In this document: positions 44,870 to 52,665 of the stretch, piece after piece | Numbering within the stretch: position 1 is the first letter of the stretch | Layout: every line of letters begins with the position of its first letter | Source of the DNA: Shewanella benthica | Lineage (GTDB): Bacteria > Pseudomonadota > Gammaproteobacteria > Enterobacterales > Shewanellaceae | Reading direction: 5' to 3' | Length of the DNA stretch: 64,000 bases | Assembly: GCA_023284085.1 (NCBI GenBank) | Contig: JAKVHY010000014.1 | Coordinates: 1-64,000, forward strand | Notes under the pieces: model-generated | The model's input: only the letters and a program-made list of their open reading frames with translations | Told to the model about the DNA's origin: nothing | Databases searched by the model: none | Made by a program: the position numbers and the translations under genes

Positions 44870-46528
44870 CTAGTCTATTTCATCTTCCCAGCGTATCTTG
44901 CCGCCACGTATGCCGTCGACCCTGTCAGTGAATCTTTTTTCCAGTACATGACGCTTAATTTTAAGTGTCGGAGTCAGCACATCGTTATCGACATCCCAGG
45001 TGTCTTTGACGACTATGATGGCATCAACCGTCTCATGGGATTCAAGATTGGGATTGATCGTGTCCAGAGTTGCCTTAAGTGAGCTACGAACCTCTTCTCT
45101 TGGTTGCAGGGAGGCGCCTTGGGATAGTTGTACTAAGGCGATAGGATGTGGCAGGCCAGAACCTATGACGCATAGCAGTTCAATATGGGGATCTTGTGCC
45201 AGCTTGCGCTCGATGGGCACGGGGGCAACATATTTACCCTTAGAGGTCTTAAAGTTATCTTTGACTCTGCCGGTAATTGATACACAACCATCGCTGTCGA
45301 TGGAGCACAGATCCCCGGTGCGGAAGTAACCTTCTTCATCGAATGAGGCTGCGGTCAGCTCATCTTGCTTATAGTAACCTGTCATCAATCCCGGGCTTTT
45401 TACCAAGAGCTCGCCACTGTCGGTTTGTTTGATAAGGCAACCTTCGACGGCGCGGCCGACGGTGCCTATTTTACCGGCATCGAAGGGATAGTTGATGATG
45501 GAGTAGGCGCTGTTTTCTGTCATTCCCCAGGCTTCACTGATATTGAGACCTATGCTGTGATACCAATGAATGAGTGATGGTGGAATAGGCGCAGAGCCGG
45601 ATCCCAGTAGGCGACAATGCTCCAGGCCCAAGCCTGAATGGATCTTCTTCTTGATGATGCCGTTAATAATAGGAATTTTCAGGAGGAAGTTCAGCTTACT
45701 GTTGCCTATCTTGCCGATAATATTTTGTTGGAACAGGCTCCAGAGCCTGGGGACCGAGAAAAATACCGTGGGTCTGGCACGTTGAACATCGGCAACGAAA
45801 CTGTCGAGACTCTCGACGAAGGCGACGCTGCTGCCGGAGTAGAATGAGGAGCCTTCCATCGCCACACGCTCGGTGATGTGGGCTAGAGGCAGGTAAGAGA
45901 TTAATCTATCGTCGACACCTGTTTTAAGATCTCTTACCACCGCCTTACAGGTCCAGGCATAGCTGGCGAAGGTCTGAATGGCACCCTTAGGCTTGCCGGT
46001 GGAGCCGGAAGTATAGATCAGCGTCATTATCTGCTCTGGGGTGGCAAATGGGGCATCTAACAGGGGCTCGCCAAGTTGCAGTAAGCTTTGCCACTTATAT
46101 TGAGCCGGCATAGTGTCGTAGGGCATGGCCATTCTTAAGATATCGCCGCCAACTCCAGCTTCTTGATCGGCCCAGTAATCTAGCTTACCAATAATGATGG
46201 CCTTGGCTTCGCTGTGCTCCAACACGTAACGTATGGTATCTGCGTTGGCAGTTGGGTAGATGGGCACACTGATATAGCCGCCATGCATCAGGGCAAGATC
46301 GGTAATAAACCATTCGGCACAGTTTTTAGAGAGCACGGCGATTTTATCACCTGGTTTTAGGCCTAAGTGTCTCAGCGCACCGGCGAGCTGCTGCATCTTC
46401 TGTTGTACTTCGCGCCAGCTAAAATCTTGATATTGGCCATTGATCGGTTGTCTTAGGTAGGTGGAGTCACCTAGTGTGTCGACCCAGTGGTAGAGCATCT
46501 CTACAGGTGTTTTGATCTGTGATTCCAT
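44870..46528 (-). CDS. Long-chain fatty acid-CoA ligase/AMP-binding protein
   Basis: About 552 residues from the ATG at 46528, which has GGAG 7 nt upstream; the frame stays open to 46738, but those extra 70 residues are not family-like. Motifs: IYTSGSTGKPKGAIQT P-loop (about 185), AWGMTENSAYS (about 340), GYFRTGDL (about 415) and GRVKDNFKTSKGKYVAP (about 435). Similar to the AMP-ligases of the FadD15/bubblegum type with a large C-terminal part. It activates fatty acids for lipid use or breakdown. Confidence 0.88.
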   Translation of the reverse strand: MESQIKTPVEMLYHWVDTLGDSTYLRQPINGQYQDFSWREVQQKMQQLAGALRHLGLKPGDKIAVLSKNCAEWFITDLALMHGGYISVPIYPTANADTIRYVLEHSEAKAIIIGKLDYWADQEAGVGGDILRMAMPYDTMPAQYKWQSLLQLGEPLLDAPFATPEQIMTLIYTSGSTGKPKGAIQTFASYAWTCKAVVRDLKTGVDDRLISYLPLAHITERVAMEGSSFYSGSSVAFVESLDSFVADVQRARPTVFFSVPRLWSLFQQNIIGKIGNSKLNFLLKIPIINGIIKKKIHSGLGLEHCRLLGSGSAPIPPSLIHWYHSIGLNISEAWGMTENSAYSIINYPFDAGKIGTVGRAVEGCLIKQTDSGELLVKSPGLMTGYYKQDELTAASFDEEGYFRTGDLCSIDSDGCVSITGRVKDNFKTSKGKYVAPVPIERKLAQDPHIELLCVIGSGLPHPIALVQLSQGASLQPREEVRSSLKATLDTINPNLESHETVDAIIVVKDTWDVDNDVLTPTLKIKRHVLEKRFTDRVDGIRGGKIRWEDEID

Positions 46529-46784
46529 CGGCAACTCCATACTTGTGATTATTAATTCCATTCCAATCGGCAAACTTTTGTTTTTATAAGGCTTGTGTTT
46601 GCTGTCGGTATTAATTTTAGTATGGCGAAAATTGTGATCTATGACAAATGGTTTGAATAACTGTGAGATGAATCGATACAAATTGGTGCTAGCCTTCGAA
46701 TGAAGGCTGATGACATTTTCTGTTTTAGCTTCTGGCATCGTTTATACTTGGAAGTGTGTTTGAAAGTCATACCTTCATGGTTAT

Positions 46785-46925
46785 CTAACGCCTGTCCGGC
46801 GAGGATTGTGCAGATGCTTCTGCGAGACGCTGTGAATATGTCCCTATACGCTCTGCCAAAACGTCCCTGTTTTGGAAGCTCGCAGCTGTATCTACACTCG
46901 TTGAATCACAAGAAAACTTGGCCTT
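46785..46925 (+). repeat. Hairpin-rich non-coding repeat (GTCCCTG loops)
   Basis: Contains gcaga-tgct-tctgc (46811-46824) and ccaaaac-gtccct-gttttgg (46856-46875), plus atatgtccctat. The (G/A)TCC(A/C)TG centre recalls the hairpins at 533-1013 and 51150-51290. The open frames here on both strands are of odd composition and match no family I know. The remaining 46529-47050 stretch shows nothing else clear apart from the upstream region of the ligase gene. Confidence 0.5.
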
Positions 46926-47050
46926 ATTCGCTCCGACCCCTTTGTCGTTTCCTGCATCAAGATACTGAGTTAGCACCGATAAGTGCACATTGGAACAACT
47001 GTCGTGGCTACGGCCCTCCATGGGAAAAGACTTACGCAAAAAACCAAGAG

Positions 47051-48001
47051 TTATTGAAGTAATGGGGTGTTATTTGGAAGCAAAATGCCCTTTTGTTCAC
47101 CTGTGGTGAAGTAGCATCTTAAATTGTCGTTGTTTGCTTTCTCCATCAGTTGTGTAAGCATTACTATTTCGGTAATCTCATGCTCCTCAAACGTGTGCAT
47201 ATATCTATTCAACTCTGCCATATTAAGCAATTGAAGAAGTCGAGATTTTATACCTACATCCATGACATACTTACAAAACCTTGGTGATATCCAATATAGA
47301 AGCTCCATCATATTGTTTAGCCTATCGATAAGAACAACTATCACATCCTCTCTACTTTTGACATCATCGACTCTCCAGGCAGGTTCATTGTGAGAAATTC
47401 GATTTCGAAATGCACGAACCTCTTCAATTCTACGACGAATTATATCTCGTTGATGAAACATTGGATTTTTTTCTTTAGTACGAGGTAACTTCCTAAAAGC
47501 CTTGGATAGTCCATGTGGCCAGAAGAAGTTATTATCCGAACCATTGTAAAAATGCTTATCAAAAAGATACTCCCAGGTAGAGAAGTCAGTTTGAGATATA
47601 ATTTGGTCTAATGTTGGTTCAACATCGCCACGTCCTTTCTCTCTAAGAGATTTTTTTGCCGATTGTTTTGCATTACGAATTTTATTTTTAAATTTGATCA
47701 CTTGTTCAGCGTTTACATTATCCCCATTTTCATTTCTATCTTGTGTGTGTAAAATACAATCAAACCAATGCTGACCTGGCTCACATTTAATTTTATTATG
47801 AGCAGCAATGCTGATGGCGTTCCTTAATGCAACTTCTATAATCTGAATCAAAGGATAAAATGCTCCAACAACAGCGAGATTCCTGCTGTATGAGCCAAAT
47901 AACTGAGCATCATTCTCGGGGGTAATCGATGTTTTATAACTAGAAAGTCTTGCGGGGCTTAAGAGTCTTTCTGCTTCTGCATAGTCATATAAAAAAGGCA
48001 T
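47051..48001 (-). CDS. Abi-like protein with HEPN motif (candidate phage defence)
   Basis: 316 residues. Abi-family-like features: EVALRNAISIAAHNK (about 56-70), SQTDFSTWEYLFD (about 136-148) and a C-terminal RNRISHNEP (199-207), which fits the HEPN RNase motif R-x4-H (R199/H204). Such proteins cause abortive infection by cutting RNA in infected cells. The gene is AT-rich compared with its neighbours and lies in a patch with an IS remnant and repeats, which suggests acquisition. No partner antitoxin gene is apparent next to it. Confidence 0.75.
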   Translation of the reverse strand: MPFLYDYAEAERLLSPARLSSYKTSITPENDAQLFGSYSRNLAVVGAFYPLIQIIEVALRNAISIAAHNKIKCEPGQHWFDCILHTQDRNENGDNVNAEQVIKFKNKIRNAKQSAKKSLREKGRGDVEPTLDQIISQTDFSTWEYLFDKHFYNGSDNNFFWPHGLSKAFRKLPRTKEKNPMFHQRDIIRRRIEEVRAFRNRISHNEPAWRVDDVKSREDVIVVLIDRLNNMMELLYWISPRFCKYVMDVGIKSRLLQLLNMAELNRYMHTFEEHEITEIVMLTQLMEKANNDNLRCYFTTGEQKGILLPNNTPLLQ

Positions 48002-48202
48002 TATTGCTTGTTATCTTTGATTATAATCAGTTGTAGGCAGGGTAATTGTTTGAAAACATTATATCAACATAACATTAGAAAATTACTGACTTAGTTGACA
48101 GATACGTCAAAAGTGCGCTATCGTTGTTCTGTAGCTAGTTGAAGGTTCTTCTCCCATCTTAGTAATGGTGCCAGTTCCCCGACATAAAGCGAAAGATACA
48201 AT

Positions 48203-48241
48203 GCCCCAAAATGACGCAAGTTGTTTTGGGGCTTCCTTTTT
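48203..48241 (+). terminator. Terminator-like hairpin with no obvious gene
   Basis: gccccaaaa...ttttggggc arms followed by ttcctttttat. It is a good intrinsic terminator on the + strand, but no + strand gene precedes it within 1 kb. It could end a small RNA or be left from a lost gene. The rest of 48002-48414 holds no gene I can support; a further hairpin aacatcca/tggatgtt is at about 48344-48361. Confidence 0.5.
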
Positions 48242-48401
48242 ATGGACTAAATCCCTATTTATGCCAATGAGTTAGTGCCGAAACTCTCCTATTGGTAATG
48301 GGCATATACCTCACTTATCCCTTATTTGTATCACGCTTCCTTGAACATCCAGTTGTGGATGTTTTCTACATACCTCTGATTTCTCCATGTCGCTAGATCT
48401 G

Positions 48402-48414
48402 ATACCATTCCATC
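48402..48414. repeat. IS630-type terminal sequence
   Basis: ataccattccatc lies directly beside the transposase stop codon and equals the 10-bp ends of the MITE-like elements at 6490 and 18819. It probably is the surviving end of this insertion sequence. Confidence 0.55.
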
Positions 48415-48909
48415 TTAACACTTAGTCACTATTGCCCTGTCTCTTCGGCACAACGACATAACCTTATTGACGTCACTAATAAAGCTATTCCAAGCAATCG
48501 AACAGGCGTCCACTATATCTTCATACCCTTTGAAACTGCGATTAGCTAGATGATGTTGTCGTAACCAACTCCATACCTGTTCTATAGGATTGAGTTCAGG
48601 AGAGTATGGGGGCAATTTTATAATACTGAGGTTTGTAAGCTCATCCACGATATCTGCCGTATGCCAACCTGCACCATCCATAACCACTACAGCATGTCTC
48701 CCCGATCTCGTTCTTTGTGCTATCTGCGAGAGATGTTGGCGCATGATATTTTGACTTAAGTACGGAACCATTAAGACTTCAGTTTCTCTAGTTTTAGGGC
48801 TGACAGCACCGAAGAAATGCACATATTCAAACTGTTGTTAACGTATAGCCCGTGGGTGAGTGCCTCTTTTAGCCCATAAGCGAGTAGTCGTGTTAGAACA
48901 AGCACTCAT
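48415..48909 (-). pseudogene. IS630-family transposase remnant with in-frame stop
   Basis: The open 135 codons (start at 48822) encode the C-terminal DDE part: VVMDGAGWHTADIVDEL carries the second Asp, and PPYSPELNPIEQVW the Glu. Upstream in the same frame the reading continues as TTRLWAKRGTHPRAIR-stop-QQFEYVH, where a TAA at 48838-48840 replaces what is probably a Gln codon (CAA to TAA). Another stop at 48910-48912 ends the similarity. The N-terminal half is missing, so it is inactive. Confidence 0.8.
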
Positions 48910-49101
48910 TCACAATCAGTTTATTCGGATTTGTTATATTTTTAGTTATACGAAGAGGGACAGCTCGAGCTTCGAAATACTGCAAACCTAAGTGGAGCTG
49001 GCTTTAAGGAATTAGCTATTACCGTAACTCTTTAATAAAGCTTAACTTACAGTTAATTGGCAAGTAATATGCTTACAGTCAAAATTTATCAGGTGACGTA
49101 A

Positions 49102-50742
49102 ATGTGTACTAAAGAGCTATTCGGAATGTGCTTTGTTCCCGCTGGGAGTGCTTCAGACTCTATATTCGGTTTTTCGTCGTTTATATCCGCTCTAGCACTA
49201 CTTTTTGTGGTCTACACGATCACGGGAGAACGCTATAAATTTCGCATAGCAATAGCCCCTATATCACTCTACAAAACCTCGTTCTACATGATACCTCTTA
49301 TTGGGATCGGAGTTCTTATATCAGAGGTATGGGTCAATTTAGGTTGGCTTACTCCTTATTTCAATTTTAGCCAAAGCATGTGGCAAGCAATCTTTGCTTT
49401 ACTTTTCCTTATGATTATTAGCTTGTGGGCTTACTATGGTTTTATATCACCACCTAAATTTGGGAAAAGAAATTACAAACAATTCATGCATCAATTGTAT
49501 GTGAGAATCTTAGAGGGGAATGTAGACATTCTTAAAGAGATTGCCTCAGAGATCACACCTTCGATTAGACATATAGTTGCTTATGCTTCCGGTGAAAAGG
49601 GCGAATGTAAGGATTATGCTCATGACATCATACTACTTCTGGGAAATAAAAGATTTTGCGAGGTAGTTGCGGAATATCATCCAAACTTAATAATTGAACT
49701 ATACGAAAGCCTAACAACAGAAAATATTCAGACACTGCCATTTCGTCAATTTACTAAGAACACCGCAACGGCTGCAATACTCAACTCAAACTCACTCTTG
49801 CACCATGAAGGTGATGGTTTTAGCTCTGGGCTTATTGGGTATATAAAACCTTTAAGTATTTCCATGTATGGAGACATAGATAAGCTTGAAATCTTGAATA
49901 GACAGTTTGCTTCACCTTTAGATGCTGATTTACCATTTTTCAACTTCAAAAATGAGCAATTTCAAGTTTATTGTGATTCAGCTCTAACAGCAATTGAGTC
50001 TTATCTAAGCAAAGGGTGGTGGTGGAGACATTCATACGTAATAAATAACGCCTTTAGTAAAATAAAAGACCACAGCAGATACCTACATGAAATCAACAGT
50101 AACCCCACTAATTACTATGATCTTGAATGCTATAAAAACTTCAGAGTGGCTGTAAAGTTTGTAACATCTGCAATTGAACTATTAGAAAAGCATCCGTCTG
50201 TTGCAGATTTTACACCTCACAAACTACGAAAAAGGAAAGAGGACGGATACCAATCACCTGATTTATATGACTTAGTAGCAGAGTTAATGTTTGAGCTAAC
50301 ATTTACTGCTGCAAACGTTAGGGTTGATAAGGATACATGTTGGTCAATTCAGTACAACTCTTGTTGGAGTTACTTTATCGGTCACAGAGATAGCAAGGTC
50401 AGCTATTACATTCTCAAGAAATACTACAGATTGATGTATGAAGAAATCAAGAGAATGGAAAAGTACCCCAATTTCAAATCAGCTAGGATTCTGGGATTTT
50501 GCCTAAATATTTTTGGTGTAAAAATACCCACTAAAGCTGACTATGGGAAGGAGTATTACTCATTAAGAAAAGTGATTATTCATTGGACCATCCATAACTA
50601 CGAAAATATCAGGAAAGAATACACTAGAGTCGCAGAAGCTTGTTTAATTGGCGGTATAACTTACGAAGACAAGAAGCTGACAAAAACATATGGCTTAGGT
50701 ATTCGGGATGAAGCCACAAAAGAAACATTAGAATTAAAATAA
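49102..50742 (+). CDS. Unknown membrane protein with long cytoplasmic domain
   Basis: 546 residues. Three hydrophobic segments near the N-terminus (about 20-40, 58-80, 95-118), then about 420 mostly helical, Tyr/Lys/Asn-rich residues with no motif I can name. The codon use is AT-rich compared with the surrounding core genes, as for the Abi-like gene. It lies alone between an IS630 remnant and a hairpin array. The membrane anchor plus large soluble part is a layout seen in some anti-phage effectors, but that is speculation. Confidence 0.65.
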   Translation: MCTKELFGMCFVPAGSASDSIFGFSSFISALALLFVVYTITGERYKFRIAIAPISLYKTSFYMIPLIGIGVLISEVWVNLGWLTPYFNFSQSMWQAIFALLFLMIISLWAYYGFISPPKFGKRNYKQFMHQLYVRILEGNVDILKEIASEITPSIRHIVAYASGEKGECKDYAHDIILLLGNKRFCEVVAEYHPNLIIELYESLTTENIQTLPFRQFTKNTATAAILNSNSLLHHEGDGFSSGLIGYIKPLSISMYGDIDKLEILNRQFASPLDADLPFFNFKNEQFQVYCDSALTAIESYLSKGWWWRHSYVINNAFSKIKDHSRYLHEINSNPTNYYDLECYKNFRVAVKFVTSAIELLEKHPSVADFTPHKLRKRKEDGYQSPDLYDLVAELMFELTFTAANVRVDKDTCWSIQYNSCWSYFIGHRDSKVSYYILKKYYRLMYEEIKRMEKYPNFKSARILGFCLNIFGVKIPTKADYGKEYYSLRKVIIHWTIHNYENIRKEYTRVAEACLIGGITYEDKKLTKTYGLGIRDEATKETLELK

Positions 50743-50960
50743 CGTATTTTTTGTATTGAATCGATCGATATTTCCAGTGACGTGAGCATTTTAGCACATA
50801 TCGGTAAGTCCGTATTTGACGTAAATACTGCTAGGTGTAAGATACTTTTCCTCATGATAAAGACAATTGTTAGGTCAATAACTCTAGCACGTTTATGTCC
50901 ATAAACGTGTTTAGTTGTCACAAGCCAGTAAAACTCAAATCGAAGAAGAAAGTACTCAGG
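50743..50960. other. Intergenic stretch without recognisable genes
   Basis: 218 bp of AT-rich sequence after the unknown membrane protein gene. It has one small inverted sequence (aaacgtg/cacgttt at about 50889-50911: cacgtttatgtccataaacgtg), which may be a weak terminator. Nothing else is supported. Confidence 0.4.
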
Positions 50961-51295
50961 TGTGAACGCGGCTGTGACCTTCGACAGCAGGGCGAGGTTT
51001 CACAGCGTGAAACTATCCGAGCGAGAGATAGGGTGAATATGGCAAAGCCATAAGCTCATGAACGAGAAGCATGGAAGCTGAACTATGGACATATTTTATC
51101 GAACTGGCTTTTAAACATGGAGGTTGTTTGTCACGGCAGAGCCCACAGGGCCAATTTTGTTCCATACAAAATTTGGCATTTCCTCCGTCCATGGAGGTCA
51201 GAGTGCTTGCGGCGTGTTACAGAAGTGTTTGCACTTAAGGTCGTTCATTCACATCCATGTGATCACGACATTCGTAAATCCATTTACAGCACCTG
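50961..51295 (+). repeat. Hairpin scaffold array, third locus
   Basis: A run of small hairpins: gctgt/acagc (50971-50988), gtttcac/gtgaaac (50997-51013), ctatc/gatag (51013-51031) and atggc/gccat (51039-51051). Double-hairpin modules follow: gccaattttgt/acaaaatttggc (51150-51177), ATTT joint, cctccgtccatggagg (51182-51197); and tcacatccatgtga (51249-51262) inside gtcgt/acgac, ATTC joint, gtaaatccatttac (51274-51287). The joint tagggtgaa (about 51029-51037) is also found at 583-591 in the rrn-side array. Non-coding. Confidence 0.65.
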
Positions 51296-51463
51296 CTGCA
51301 AGCAATAAATACCAATGAAGCCATGCTTACCAGATAATAACCAAACACCAAACTTGCCAACTGAACCTAACTCAATGGATATTTAACTAACTTGTTATCC
51401 GACAACTAGACCAAATTTTTAGTCTAGAACAGCCCAGAGAGCTGGATGAACTAGCTCGAGTAA

Positions 51464-52159
51464 CTATGCGGGGTGAAATTCCGGAGAGCGCATTTTTGCC
51501 CACCAGATGTCATCGGCGACGATTTGTCCCAGATCATCGAGCCCTGGATAGGGAATATTCTTGCGTTTGCAAGCCTTGGCATAAATGGGGTGGCCTTGTT
51601 CAAATAGCTTTATCTGACAGTAGTCATCATCTAGCTTGCGACTGCCATACATGCCGGCGGCTTGTCGTTGGCGCTGAGCTTCATACATGATGAGTGCAGA
51701 TGCTACCGAGACATTGAGTGATTGCACCATGCCTATCATGGGAATAATAATATGCTGATCCGCTGCCGCTATGCCTTCGGCGCTCACGCCATCATGTTCA
51801 TTGCCTAAGATAATGGCGGTGGGGCGGGTATAATCTATTTCACGAAAATCGACGGCCTCTTTCGAGAAGTTGGTGGCTAAGATTTGCATGCCCTGAGCGC
51901 GAAACGCAGCTTCGGCATCATGCATATGATAGTGCTTAATCGTTTTTACCCATTGTTGGCTACCGGAAGCGGTATTACCGGAGACACGCATCTCTATATC
52001 AGGCCATACCGCATGAATTTGATGGATGCCTACGGCATCTGCGGTGCGGATCACGGCTGCTATGTTGTTGGTCTTATGAACCCTATCTAAACAGAGGGTG
52101 AGATCTGGCTGACGGTTATCCAACATTTCATTGATACGTGCTAAACGTTCTGGGCTCAT
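51464..52159 (-). CDS. trmH: tRNA (guanosine-18-2'-O)-methyltransferase
   Basis: 231 residues. SPOUT methyltransferase that 2'-O-methylates G18 in the tRNA D-loop using SAM. Motif 1 NNIAAVIRTADAVG (about 31-44), motif 2 ILGNEHDGVS (about 121-130) and motif 3 IPMIGMVQSLNVSVA (about 143-157) form the knot. It is separated from ridA by a terminator, so it has its own transcript here, although its position next to spoT follows the E. coli order. Confidence 0.95.
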   Translation of the reverse strand: MSPERLARINEMLDNRQPDLTLCLDRVHKTNNIAAVIRTADAVGIHQIHAVWPDIEMRVSGNTASGSQQWVKTIKHYHMHDAEAAFRAQGMQILATNFSKEAVDFREIDYTRPTAIILGNEHDGVSAEGIAAADQHIIIPMIGMVQSLNVSVASALIMYEAQRQRQAAGMYGSRKLDDDYCQIKLFEQGHPIYAKACKRKNIPYPGLDDLGQIVADDIWWAKMRSPEFHPA

Positions 52160-52207
52160 GGGGGGACTTCTTAAATCTGTGGCTGTATATGCATTTATGC
52201 AAGGTAA

Positions 52208-52232
52208 ACAAAAGGGCGCCGAAGCGCCCCCG
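52208..52232 (-). terminator. Terminator after ridA
   Basis: On the minus strand gggcgc-ttcg-gcgccc is followed by ttttgttt. It lies about 20 nt after the ridA stop and before trmH. Confidence 0.85.
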
Positions 52233-52249
52233 ATAGAATTTTATGGAAA

Positions 52250-52633
52250 TTAAACTTCCATCACTCCATCCATCTCAACAAGTGAGTCTTTCGGTAGTTG
52301 TTTAACCCCGATAGCCGCACGAGCCGGGTAAGGCTGAGAGAAGTAACGTCCCATGATCTCGTTGACCGTGGCGAAGTTGCTCAGATCAGTCATATAAATA
52401 TTAAGTTTCACGATATCACTCAGAGAGCCACCGGCGGCTTCACAGACCGCGGTCAAGTTGTCGAAGACTTGCACTACTTGAGCAGAAAATTCATCGCTAA
52501 CCATCTGCATCGTCGTTGGATCTAATGGGATCTGACCAGACAGATAGACAGTGCTACCCACTTTAACAGCCTGAGAATAGGTGCCGATTGCCTGTGGTGC
52601 CTTATCGGTTGCTATGATGATTTTTTCTGCCAT
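52250..52633 (-). CDS. ridA: RidA family enamine/imine deaminase
   Basis: 127 residues. It hydrolyses reactive 2-aminoacrylate and related imines formed by PLP enzymes. The family signature is present: SGQIPLDP (about 32-39), [14 protein letters not shown] (about 78-91) and the carboxylate-binding Arg in YPARAAIGV (about 102-110), with the C-terminal Glu in VEMDGV. It follows spoT by 32 nt and ends at a terminator, so it closes the gmk-rpoZ-spoT-ridA operon. Confidence 0.95.
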   Translation of the reverse strand: MAEKIIIATDKAPQAIGTYSQAVKVGSTVYLSGQIPLDPTTMQMVSDEFSAQVVQVFDNLTAVCEAAGGSLSDIVKLNIYMTDLSNFATVNEIMGRYFSQPYPARAAIGVKQLPKDSLVEMDGVMEV

Positions 52634-52665
52634 AACGCTCTCTCTAATTAGTCTTGATGAGTTAA

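Noticed and set aside
46700..47062. 120-codon + strand frame and an 84-codon minus frame beside the Abi-like gene
   Set aside because: They lie over hairpin repeats and the 5' end of the ligase frame, with odd composition and no ribosome site.
48002..48414. tRNA or tmRNA end near the orphan terminator at 48203
   Set aside because: I could not fold a cloverleaf or find a tmRNA tag/CCA end; only the hairpin itself is supported.
51117..51318. Two short + strand frames in the third hairpin array
   Set aside because: Both read through the CATCCATG palindromes and are mutually overlapping.
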